Source: Hydrogenophaga sp040372165
GTDB taxonomy: Bacteria; Pseudomonadota; Gammaproteobacteria; Burkholderiales; Burkholderiaceae_C
Direction: 5' to 3'
Assembly (NCBI RefSeq): GCF_040372165.1
Contig: NZ_BAABWG010000004.1
Span: forward strand, 372,001 to 436,000
DNA: 64,000 nt
Shown: piece by piece, positions 16,562-24,569 of the stretch
Numbering within the stretch: the first letter of the stretch is position 1
Layout of the letters: every line of letters begins with the position of its first letter
Position numbers and translations under genes: made by a program
The notes under the pieces: generated by a model
Seen by the model: the letters and a program-made list of their open reading frames with translations, nothing else
Databases searched by the model: none
Told to the model about the DNA's origin: nothing

Positions 16562-18169
16562 TTACGAGATGGAAAGGGACTCCCCGGTCGACAGCAGGGT
16601 CACCTCGGTGGGGGATATCTCAATCGTCTTGGCAAACGCGCCGCGCGCACCGGGCGTAGTGCTGGGCCTGCGTTCGTACAGGACGAAATCTGCATGGTGA
16701 CGGGCCTGCATCTTTTGTCCCATACGGCAACAGGCAGACACTGGTGCGATCAGCACCAGATGTACTTTGGAGACCCGCCATTCATCTTGGAGCTTCTGCA
16801 GAGCCTGGTCGACAGCCCGTCCAAACAGATCAAGATCTGCGGGATGCCCCATGACACGGTGACTCGGACTGTCAACCGTGATCTCAATCGTCGGCAACTC
16901 ATGCTGCCCATCGGAAAACAGATGTGCGGGTAAGTCGGAGGCAGGGACCGCAGCAGTCAAATTGATCCGCAGACACGCTTCTGATTCGCCGCCGCTGGCA
17001 TGACGGTGAATCAGAATCTTGAATTTGTCATGTGGCGGCAGTGGCTCTACCTCCGGCCAAGCCCACTGTCCACCGCGTTTCCCGCTCACTTGATCGCGAT
17101 GAAACTGGAAAATGTGGGCACTGCTGGAGTCCCCGATGAGCCGCCCCGACAGGACTAAGACCGACGTGCCATGCACAGGAAAGACCGCGAGCGGCGGTCG
17201 CGGTGCGCCACCGCGCACCGTACCGTCCAGTAGACTCGCCAATCTCGGTCTGTCATTCTTGAGCAGTTGGAACAGGCTCAGCCAGTAGCCATCCGAGTTT
17301 GATGCACCTAGATGCGGACCATTGCGCGCGAACCATTCCGCACGAACACCTCCGGTGCGCAGCTGACGCAACCACATGGCCTCTTCCGCGATTCGCTCAT
17401 CAAAAGCGAATGACTGCCCTTCGATGTTGCCGCCGATCACCAGCATCTGGACTGCCGGGTAGCGAAGCGTGTTTAGCAGCCGGCTAACTTCATGGACATT
17501 GCGCTGACGCATCTCATTGAGATAGTCAGCGCTGTATCGCTTCGGAGCTACGCGGTCGATCAGTCGATGACATTTGTCGCACATTAGCATGATGTTCGAC
17601 GGGGCATTGGCCAGAAGAGGTGACTTCACCTTGTCCCCACGAGGACCGTCGGCGGACGAGGCCACGATGTGTGCGAAGTAGCTGTAGTTTCCCGTGGCTC
17701 CTGGCAAAAAGTGATGCCGCAGGTCCTCTCCGCAACCATCGAACTGGCACCGCCAGCCGGCCAGCGATGCGACCTCAAAGCGCGTTGCGGCGGTTACTTC
17801 ACCATGGCGGCCGGAGGTTCCTGTGATTTTGTCTCGCTCCTTGCACCAGGCGCGAATCTGGCCGGGAACAGCCCGAATGGCTGGGCCTGACGCAGCGCGG
17901 TCCGCCTCACCCACAGCCGATTCAGAGGTCTCGATCCATTGGATTTGCTTCTGCTTCGTAGCCGCCTCCAACGCCTTCAGCGAGTCTCGACCGATGTCCC
18001 CTACACCCAGATCACTCCATGCCACAGGCGACGCAGTCGCGGCTGTGAGCATCCGGGCGCTGAATCTGTTGGCAATCACTAGGACATGAGGCTCGCCCGC
18101 CGCCGCTCGGGCGCGCAAGGCCGCAGCCAGCTCGTCATCTGTCAAACCTTCCACCAACGGTCCGCTCAT
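16562..18169 (-). CDS. cap5: CBASS effector: HNH nuclease-SAVED fusion (Cap5-like)
   Basis: A 535-residue effector. A Cys-rich HNH nuclease lies at residues ~138-210: C141/C146 (CQFDGC), H167 (AHIVASS), N192 and MCDKCHRLID (C197, C200, H201). The C-terminal ~200 residues are a SAVED sensor of cyclic nucleotides (KVHLVLIAPVSACCRMGQ, then FVLYERR). Signal binding should activate DNA degradation. Known Cap5 proteins begin with HNH near residue 1; this one has ~125 extra N-terminal residues (starting VEGLTDDELAAALRARAAAG) that I do not recognise. It is the first gene of the operon and is divergent from the repressor gene at 18316. Confidence 0.9.
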   Translation of the reverse strand: MSGPLVEGLTDDELAAALRARAAAGEPHVLVIANRFSARMLTAATASPVAWSDLGVGDIGRDSLKALEAATKQKQIQWIETSESAVGEADRAASGPAIRAVPGQIRAWCKERDKITGTSGRHGEVTAATRFEVASLAGWRCQFDGCGEDLRHHFLPGATGNYSYFAHIVASSADGPRGDKVKSPLLANAPSNIMLMCDKCHRLIDRVAPKRYSADYLNEMRQRNVHEVSRLLNTLRYPAVQMLVIGGNIEGQSFAFDERIAEEAMWLRQLRTGGVRAEWFARNGPHLGASNSDGYWLSLFQLLKNDRPRLASLLDGTVRGGAPRPPLAVFPVHGTSVLVLSGRLIGDSSSAHIFQFHRDQVSGKRGGQWAWPEVEPLPPHDKFKILIHRHASGGESEACLRINLTAAVPASDLPAHLFSDGQHELPTIEITVDSPSHRVMGHPADLDLFGRAVDQALQKLQDEWRVSKVHLVLIAPVSACCRMGQKMQARHHADFVLYERRPSTTPGARGAFAKTIEISPTEVTLLSTGESLSIS

Positions 18170-18208
18170 TCATTGCTCCAAGAATCTAGCTAGGACATAG
18201 CATAATAG

Positions 18209-18280
18209 AAAGTTCGGTATAGCGAACTTTGAAGGCGAGTTTTTTTATCGGGATTTGCTTATGGAAAGTTCGGAGTAGCA
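18209..18280. promoter_or_regulatory. CBASS operator: perfect inverted repeat plus half-site
   Basis: AAAGTTCG-GTATAG-CGAACTTT at 18209-18230 is a perfect inverted repeat with 8-bp arms in the divergent gap between the effector and the XRE repressor. A second copy of one arm, AAAGTTCG, is at 18265-18272 just upstream of a possible -10 (TATAAT, 18282-18287). This is the expected site for the CapH-like repressor. Confidence 0.75.
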
Positions 18281-18315
18281 GTATAATTTGAGGCTGTCTA
18301 GAAGGAGAGCGCAAG

Positions 18316-18642
18316 ATGGCATCAAAACTTGGCGCGAAGCTTCGAGCGTGCCGGACCTCGCCGAAGGTGAACCTGACGCTCGAGGAGGCAGCCCGTAGAG
18401 CGGGGCTGAGCAAGAGCTACCTCTGGGAGTTGGAGAACCGCGAATCCCAGAAGCCATCAGCAGAGAAGCTGCAGGCGATAGCGGACGTGCTTGGACAGGA
18501 TGTGTCATTCTTCCTTGACGACACGATTGACACGCCGCAGGCGTCAAACAAGGACAAGGAATTCTTCCGCAGCTACTCCAAGCTGGAACCTGAAGCTAAG
18601 GAAAAGCTGCGCCAAATACTGGACGTGCTGAAAAATTCCTGA
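18316..18642 (+). CDS. capH: XRE-family repressor (CapH-like)
   Basis: A 108-residue DNA-binding protein with a Cro/CI-type helix-turn-helix in residues ~8-65 (LEEAARRAGLSKSYLWELEN) and a short C-terminal helical region (EFFRSYSKLEPEAKEKLRQI). A good ribosome site (GAAGGAG) precedes the ATG at 18316. It is divergent from the CBASS operon and is followed one base later by an ImmA/IrrE peptidase. In the described CapH/CapP pairs the peptidase cleaves the repressor after DNA damage and switches on CBASS. Assignment rests on the gene pair and on the operator in the gap. Confidence 0.85.
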   Translation: MASKLGAKLRACRTSPKVNLTLEEAARRAGLSKSYLWELENRESQKPSAEKLQAIADVLGQDVSFFLDDTIDTPQASNKDKEFFRSYSKLEPEAKEKLRQILDVLKNS

Positions 18643-18643
18643 T

Positions 18644-19510
18644 ATGACCGAGGTGACTTTCACGCCAGCGACCGCTGCGATACGGCTCACACATTGGCTT
18701 GACGCCGCTGCGGCAGCCGGGTTGCAGCGGCTTCCAGTCGATGTCGAGCAGCTTGCGCTTCATGTGGCCAAGGAGCTTAAGTGGCCAGATCCAATCTTCA
18801 AGGTCGTGGCTGCTGACATCCCATCGTTTGAAGGTGGCCTCTTCCATGTTGAGGATCAAGGCTGGGCCCTCCTGTACAACCGCAACATGACTTCTGAAGG
18901 ACGGATTCGGTTCACCCAAGCCCACGAACTTGGGCACTACCTTGTTCACCGCTTTGCACAGCAGGAGTTTCAATGCTCTCAAGCAGACCTAGTGCACTGG
19001 GGGCCGGAAATGAGGTCGATCGAGGCAGAGGCCGATGACTTCGCATCGAATTTGCTGATGCCCATGAAGCAGTTCCGCGCATGTACGTCGACTTCGGAGA
19101 TTAACTTCGACATTCTGTCTGACGCCTCTAGCATGTTCGGCGTATCCTTGACCGCAACCGCGCTGCGGTGGATACGGTCGACAGAGCATAGCGCCGTCCT
19201 CATCTTGTCGAGGGATGGGTTTATTGATTGGGCAGTTTCGTCCGATAAGGCCAGGGCCAATGGCGCTTTCTACAAAACCAAAGGGCGTGTAATTGAGCTT
19301 CCTCCAGGATCCCTCGCCGCTGATGAGACCATCGTATCCAACCGCAGCGGTGCCCCAATCAGTTTGGGCACGTGGTTTATGCACGCGCACCGAGACGCCG
19401 TTGCAAAGGAAATGAAGCTCGTTTGCGATAACTATGGCTACACGCTGACACTATTGAGTTTGTCCAACGGTGACAAGGTATGGGAGCCTAGAGAGTGGAG
19501 CCATACTTGA
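18644..19510 (+). CDS. capP: ImmA/IrrE-family metallopeptidase (CapP-like)
   Basis: A 288-residue zinc peptidase. The HExxH motif is HELGH at residues 94-98, with the third ligand expected in EAEADDFASNLLMP, typical of ImmA/IrrE (COG2856) proteins. A C-terminal domain of ~150 residues may be the sensor. It starts one base after the repressor stop codon, so the two are translated together. The likely role is damage-triggered cleavage of the CapH-like repressor. Confidence 0.88.
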   Translation: MTEVTFTPATAAIRLTHWLDAAAAAGLQRLPVDVEQLALHVAKELKWPDPIFKVVAADIPSFEGGLFHVEDQGWALLYNRNMTSEGRIRFTQAHELGHYLVHRFAQQEFQCSQADLVHWGPEMRSIEAEADDFASNLLMPMKQFRACTSTSEINFDILSDASSMFGVSLTATALRWIRSTEHSAVLILSRDGFIDWAVSSDKARANGAFYKTKGRVIELPPGSLAADETIVSNRSGAPISLGTWFMHAHRDAVAKEMKLVCDNYGYTLTLLSLSNGDKVWEPREWSHT

Positions 19511-19767
19511 AGTGAGCCGCGTGAATCAACCAAATGCATAGTTCGAAGCCTCCGACAAACCTCTATCCAGGGTATGGTTTTCGATGCAGACTGCCACTCC
19601 AGTCAAAGTAACTTTCAGTGACTCCCGCGTTTGTCAGCGGTCATTCGGGCACAAGAGTTGAGCAACTGCATCAAGCCTTTTGCGCCGTCTATTAGATCAA
19701 GTACATCCTGGCATACGCGGTCTCAGACCCAGTAGCCGTCGTACTTCGCCCATGAAAGAATGGCCGG

Positions 19768-21531
19768 ATGCATCCCTATGGGTTCCCCGTGCCTTTGCTT
19801 CGGCCAATCGCTGGCGAGAGCCTCTTCAGCCTCTGCAGCCGACATCATCAAATTTGGGGATGTGCGACCAGCGCGAGGACGACTGAGTTGCTTTTTGGGC
19901 ACGGTCGTCGGGGTTCGCAGCATGATTTCCCGAGTGGGCTGAACTCGTTCGTTGAGCGAACCGAGGGGAAATTCGGTAGCGCCGCTGAATTGGCAATTGG
20001 GCGGACCTTGTTGGCGTACTACCGTCCGTTCCTTGACGGTAGTGCCATCGATGATGCCGTGGCGGCCATGGCCAGTGGGTCGGTCGCGCATCTCAAGTAT
20101 CGGCTTGGACTGCTGACCAGCAGATTCAGGGCGAATCATCCGCTTAAGACATGCGACCAATGCATGCGTCAGGATCTTGCCGCGCATGGCTGGGCCTACT
20201 GGCACCTGTCGCATCAATTTCCAGGCGTTTGGGTGTGCCCTGAACATGGACGCTTGCTTGATGTCTCACCACTCAAGGCGACAGGGGTGGAGCGGTTCCT
20301 CTGGTGCTTGCCGGCCACGAATAACCTGCGTTCGCCGACGGCAAACAGCTTGTCGGATGACACCTTGCGGTCGCTTTCAAGGCTCTCCAGCTTTTCGCTC
20401 GATGTTGTTCGAGCGGTTCCGATGGGTGAGCATCTCACGGGGGATGCCATGCAGCGAGCTTGCCGGCAAAGAATGGCAGACAAAGGATGGATGACGTCAG
20501 GTGGGCGCGTTCGCCTCGACGCAATGTCGAGTGCCTTTCTTTCCTACGCAGACGACCTTCGCAGTGTTCCCGAAATGGAGACATTGCCTCGCGACAAGTC
20601 GGAGGCAGGTGTTCAGCTGGGCCGGCTGTTGCGGCCAATGCGGTCGGGGACGCATCCTCTCCGGTGGATGGTGATGGCTTCCTGGTTGTTCGAAGGCGGG
20701 ACCGAGTTCTTGTCGACTTTGAAAGCTCCCCAGGAGGGGTGCGAGCAGTCAGACAGTCAGACAGAACACCTTGGCTTGGCCCAAGAAGGCGTCCCCCAGG
20801 ACTTTCGGCAAGCCGACAGGGACAGGGTCATCCATTTGATGGGCGATGGGTCTTCGGCGACGTTCGCGGCACACGAAGCCGGAGTGTCGGTTCAAACCGC
20901 CATGGCCTGGGCGGCTCAGGCTGGTATCCCCAGCAAGCGTAGGCCCAAGCAGCTGGTCCAGGCAAAGCGCGAGCAAGTCACCGCAGACCTTTTGCAGGGA
21001 CTCGGAAAGGCAGAGGTGGCTGCGAAGCGATCGGTGTCTGTTCAGATGATCACCAGGGTGTTGCAATCGGAGGTGGGTCTCCACGCGGCCTGGACAAGCA
21101 AGCGGTTTGACAACGCCCGTCAAGATGCGCGAGCTCGTTGGCTTGCCTTGCTGAATGAGCATGCCGCTCTCGGTACCAAGCTCATGCGCTCGCTGGAGCC
21201 GGCAGCCTATGCTTGGCTGTACAGACACGACCGAGCCTGGCTGCAGGAGCACCGGCCGGAGCGGCTGCAGGCCAGCGAACCACGCAGATCCTCGGTCAAC
21301 TGGGATGAGCGGGATCTGATGCTCCGAGCCAAGGTTCGAGAGGCCATTGTTCAACTGGCATCCAGATCAGGAAAAAGACCGATCCAGCTGTGGCAAGTGG
21401 TGCAGGTCGTACCTGAACTCAAGCCCAAGCTGAGGGCGCTTGACCGGTTACCCCTGACCCGCGAAGCACTGCAACAAGCCATTGCCCAGCGAGCGAAGTC
21501 TTCCCCGTCTCAGAACTCACTTCCCTTCTGA
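19768..21531 (+). CDS. tnsD: TnsD-like target-site selector (TniQ domain)
   Basis: A 587-residue protein. The N-terminal TniQ domain has the zinc motif CxxC...CxxH at 129-160 (TCDQCMRQ and VCPEHG). A long C-terminal region contains repeated helix-turn-helix-like segments (residues ~375-470, for example ATFAAHEAGVSVQTAMAWAA), fitting sequence-specific DNA binding. TnsD binds the 3' end of glmS and recruits TnsC; being the longer of the two TniQ proteins, this is the better candidate for glmS targeting. It is transcribed away from glmS, convergent with tnsC, and is followed by the HTH gene after 82 bp. Confidence 0.85.
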   Translation: MHPYGFPVPLLRPIAGESLFSLCSRHHQIWGCATSARTTELLFGHGRRGSQHDFPSGLNSFVERTEGKFGSAAELAIGRTLLAYYRPFLDGSAIDDAVAAMASGSVAHLKYRLGLLTSRFRANHPLKTCDQCMRQDLAAHGWAYWHLSHQFPGVWVCPEHGRLLDVSPLKATGVERFLWCLPATNNLRSPTANSLSDDTLRSLSRLSSFSLDVVRAVPMGEHLTGDAMQRACRQRMADKGWMTSGGRVRLDAMSSAFLSYADDLRSVPEMETLPRDKSEAGVQLGRLLRPMRSGTHPLRWMVMASWLFEGGTEFLSTLKAPQEGCEQSDSQTEHLGLAQEGVPQDFRQADRDRVIHLMGDGSSATFAAHEAGVSVQTAMAWAAQAGIPSKRRPKQLVQAKREQVTADLLQGLGKAEVAAKRSVSVQMITRVLQSEVGLHAAWTSKRFDNARQDARARWLALLNEHAALGTKLMRSLEPAAYAWLYRHDRAWLQEHRPERLQASEPRRSSVNWDERDLMLRAKVREAIVQLASRSGKRPIQLWQVVQVVPELKPKLRALDRLPLTREALQQAIAQRAKSSPSQNSLPF

Positions 21532-21574
21532 CCGTGGCTACCGAGGCTTCTTGCCGCAGGAACCACACATTTGA

Positions 21575-21612
21575 TTGACATGCAGATATGCATAAAGATA
21601 TGCTTTATGCAT
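21575..21612 (+). promoter_or_regulatory. Promoter and palindromic operator of the HTH-tniQ unit
   Basis: TTGACA at 21575-21580 with an 18-bp spacer to TATGCT (21599-21604). Over the -10 lies ATGCATAAAG-ATATG-CTTTATGCAT (21588-21612), a perfect inverted repeat with 10-bp arms. The start codon is at 21614, only 10 bp past the -10, so the message may be leaderless. The HTH protein encoded next is the natural autorepressor. Confidence 0.75.
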
Positions 21613-21613
21613 A

Positions 21614-21967
21614 ATGCAGATCGATCTTCAAGCGAGAGCCCGTAGGGCGGCCGACATCCTCAGAGAACGAGGCGTGACGCAAGAGCAGGTGGCGAAGGCC
21701 GTTGGTGCCAGCCAATCGCAGGTCAGCCGCATCCTGGGTGCCAAGGCGTTGCGCCGTTCGCGGCTGTTGGAAGAGGTCTGCCTTTATGCAGAACGCATGA
21801 ACGGCGGCGTCACCGCCGAAGCTGTGCGTGAGAACGACGATCTGATTGAAGCCATGCGTCAGGTGTGGGATGGGTCAGACCGCCATGCCAAGGCGCTATC
21901 CAGTGTCATTCGCTCAATGGCCGGCCTGTGGGCTGCGCCTTCGTCCAAAAGGAGAAACATCCCATGA
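21614..21967 (+). CDS. Small HTH regulator in front of tniQ
   Basis: A 117-residue protein with a Cro/CI-type helix-turn-helix at residues ~18-50 (VTQEQVAKAVGASQSQVSRI) and a helical C-terminus. It is preceded by its own promoter with a palindromic operator, and its stop codon overlaps the tniQ start (ATGATGA), so the two are coupled. It probably limits expression of the second TniQ protein. I do not know a standard Tn7 gene that matches it. Confidence 0.8.
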   Translation: MQIDLQARARRAADILRERGVTQEQVAKAVGASQSQVSRILGAKALRRSRLLEEVCLYAERMNGGVTAEAVRENDDLIEAMRQVWDGSDRHAKALSSVIRSMAGLWAAPSSKRRNIP

Positions 21968-23355
21968 TGAGACACATCGTCCGACCTCAACCATTTCCAG
22001 ATGAATGGGCAGTGGGGTATGCGGGGCGTGTAGCGCGAATGAACGGATGGACGGCCGCAAAGGATCTCTATGACGGACTGCGGCGAGCTTCTGGTCAGGT
22101 CGGCCGGAGCATGCGGGAGCTTACGGCAGTCCACCTGTTGGCAAATGCAGCTGGCATGGATGTTGAGCGTTTTGCGGGAGATCACACGCTCCTTCCCATC
22201 TGGAGGGGGGTGACTCGGCGTCAAAGCGGGCCTATTGTCCCGGTCGAGAATCCATCGCGCGCGCTGTGGGGAAGAGGGATGAGGCCTCTCAGGTCCTCTG
22301 CGTGCTTTTGTTCTGCCTGTGCCAGGGAAGACGTGGACTTCCATGGCCAGTCCTACTGGCGCCGGGATCACCAGATTCCAGGGCGACAAGTGTGTGCAAA
22401 GCATGGTCGGAGCCTCACAAAGGTCGATCTCAGGCATTTGATTGCCTATTCGCCTGTTGGGTGCATGCTGAAGGATGACGTTTCGACGTTCGACTTCGAA
22501 AGGCTTGATCAGGCAATACCGCATGTTGATCGCTTCCTTGAGATCTGCAGCCACCTGTTGGTAAACCCGAAGGCGCGGGATGAGATGGATGTCTCGCGAT
22601 GCGCAACTGCAATCGCGAGGGAGCAGGGATACCACACCGGACGCGGAGCCATTCGAAAGCCCCTGATCAGTGACGAGCTCTTGCGATTGTTTGGTTTGGA
22701 CTTCCTCGACAATGTCTTCCCTGGCATGCCGGACAAAGAAATCGGGGAATATTCATCCGCATTTGATGAATGCTTGAAAGACAAGCGTGCAGGCAGGCGC
22801 ACGCTGGCCTATGTCGCCGTGACGGCTATCCTGTTCGAGAACAGCGACTGTGCATTCGAGAGGGTGTTTGAATCGGCTCCGCCTCAGTCTCGTAGAAGGT
22901 CAGACTCGTCGAAGTCGTTAGCGCTGACAACGGACCAGCTCAAGTCGTCCTACCTTGCAGGTCACGGGAGTCATCAATTGGCCGGCCTTCAATTTGGGGT
23001 CGATGGCTATACAGTGAAGCGCAAGCTGGAAGCCATGGGACTTCCTGCAATGGGAAGGTCGTCACCAAAGCAGGTGGCCGCGGTCGTAGATCTTTTGCTC
23101 AAAGGAGATCGCTCCATCAAAGAGATATGTCAGATGCTCAAGATGCCGGACGAGCGGGTTCGCCGGACGCTGGAAGTCGCACTCACTCCGTTTAGAGAAG
23201 CGTTGAGAGTTTTCCAACACTCATCTGAGGATAGCGGTGCAACTTCAGCCCCTTCTGGGACAGTTAAGTCATCAGTTCAGGAACAAACGTTTGGTTGTGC
23301 CGTTGACCAAAATTCGGACCAGAAGCTGGTGTCATCGGTGATCAGGTCTTCATAG
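21964..23355 (+). CDS. tniQ: Second TniQ-family protein
   Basis: A 463-residue protein with a TniQ zinc motif: C116/C119 (CFCSACARED) and C144/H147 (RQVCAKHG), then helical segments and a likely helix-turn-helix near residues 320-350 (LAGLQFGVDGYTVKRKLEAM). I chose the ATG at 21964, which has AAAGGAG upstream and overlaps the HTH stop codon; the frame is open further back but without support. TniQ proteins link TnsC to a target choice. Two TniQ proteins imply two target pathways. Its 3' end overlaps the convergent tnsC 3' end by 79 bp. Confidence 0.83.
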   Translation: MMRHIVRPQPFPDEWAVGYAGRVARMNGWTAAKDLYDGLRRASGQVGRSMRELTAVHLLANAAGMDVERFAGDHTLLPIWRGVTRRQSGPIVPVENPSRALWGRGMRPLRSSACFCSACAREDVDFHGQSYWRRDHQIPGRQVCAKHGRSLTKVDLRHLIAYSPVGCMLKDDVSTFDFERLDQAIPHVDRFLEICSHLLVNPKARDEMDVSRCATAIAREQGYHTGRGAIRKPLISDELLRLFGLDFLDNVFPGMPDKEIGEYSSAFDECLKDKRAGRRTLAYVAVTAILFENSDCAFERVFESAPPQSRRRSDSSKSLALTTDQLKSSYLAGHGSHQLAGLQFGVDGYTVKRKLEAMGLPAMGRSSPKQVAAVVDLLLKGDRSIKEICQMLKMPDERVRRTLEVALTPFREALRVFQHSSEDSGATSAPSGTVKSSVQEQTFGCAVDQNSDQKLVSSVIRSS

Positions 23356-24569
23356 CGATTCATCTTTGTCGGGTTGCCCTCTTGGATGGCCTCGATGGCT
23401 GGCGCGAGTGGCGCCAGTAGCGTGTGAGATGCAGTCTCGAAGTCTTGAAGAGTCAGATCAACCCCCCGACGACGCTCGAATGAAATCCGGTGGGCAGCTA
23501 TCCAGAGAGCAATCAAAATTCTCGGAACTCCGGCTGTGAGGGCGAGCAGATGCTCAGCCAAGTGATCGTCCACGGCGATGGGCTTGTCGACATATTGGTA
23601 CCGTTCGAGCGACTTCAAGAAGAACTTTCGGTATTGGGATTCGTGCGAGGAAGTAAAGCGATCGAACTTGAAGTAGCCCGCTGTGTTGATGCGCTGGGCG
23701 GTGCTGAATCGTTTGGTCAACGCCCCTATGCCATCCGGCGTGCCAGACACAAGGATGGGAATTTGTCCAGAATTGGTGAGCGACAGGAACCATCTCAGAA
23801 CCTGATCTTCGACGATGCTCAAATCAGCACGGTCGACATTTGCTCGGCGTTGGCGCTCCTTTAGCGGCCGCGCCTTGAACAGGTTCTGAATCTCGTCGAG
23901 ATGGAGGACGCCAAGGAACCCAGATTTGGCAACTTGCCTGAACTCTTCGAGGCTCCGCATTCCATCATTTCGTGCTCGCTCCAGAGACGTTGTGAAACGG
24001 TTACCTCCAGTGGCTTCGTCCCAAGCTAGCATCAGTGCTCGAGCCAAGTCAATCGCTCGACCGGAAGCGGGTACCTCAACGGATAGCCAGACGACCTGGT
24101 TAAGCCCGCCCACCAAATGTGGAAATGATTCGTGACGAACGACCTGTGGGCCAAGAGAGTGAAGAGAGCGGAGGCACGCCTCTGTTTTTCCGACTCCACT
24201 GAGACCTTCCACCGCTGATGCGGTGGCCTTGGGAAGACGAATACCCATGAGCTCGCCCTCGCCACCAATGGAAGCCCACGTGCTGGCCTTTCGAGGGTCG
24301 CGATATGAATAACCGCTTCGCACCATTAGATCGACAGTCTGGAGGAGTTGGCGCTCAACTGGAGAAGGGATGTGCAGATCTCGAACCTCCATCAGACGGT
24401 AAAGGCGGACATGCAGCGGAATGCTGGATATGTCGACCGGAACAGCCGGTAGATACAGCAGTCGCTGCAGCGCGTCTTGCTCCGAGGGGATTGATTTAAG
24501 GCCCTTGATCAGCAGGTTCTCAGTTGGTTGGTCGAGCAGTGTTTGTGTATCAGCTTTTATGGCCACCAT
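23277..24569 (-). CDS. tnsC: TnsC-like AAA+ transposition regulator
   Basis: A 430-residue ATPase. Walker A is GLSGVGKT at residues 122-129 and Walker B is VLHLDE at 221-226; sensor residues lie in PILVSGTPDG. TnsC forms ATP-dependent filaments on DNA and links the TniQ protein at the target to the TnsA/TnsB transposase. Its start overlaps the end of tnsB by 20 bp. It is the last gene of the leftward tnsABC operon. Confidence 0.92.
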   Translation of the reverse strand: MVAIKADTQTLLDQPTENLLIKGLKSIPSEQDALQRLLYLPAVPVDISSIPLHVRLYRLMEVRDLHIPSPVERQLLQTVDLMVRSGYSYRDPRKASTWASIGGEGELMGIRLPKATASAVEGLSGVGKTEACLRSLHSLGPQVVRHESFPHLVGGLNQVVWLSVEVPASGRAIDLARALMLAWDEATGGNRFTTSLERARNDGMRSLEEFRQVAKSGFLGVLHLDEIQNLFKARPLKERQRRANVDRADLSIVEDQVLRWFLSLTNSGQIPILVSGTPDGIGALTKRFSTAQRINTAGYFKFDRFTSSHESQYRKFFLKSLERYQYVDKPIAVDDHLAEHLLALTAGVPRILIALWIAAHRISFERRRGVDLTLQDFETASHTLLAPLAPAIEAIQEGNPTKMNRYEDLITDDTSFWSEFWSTAQPNVCS

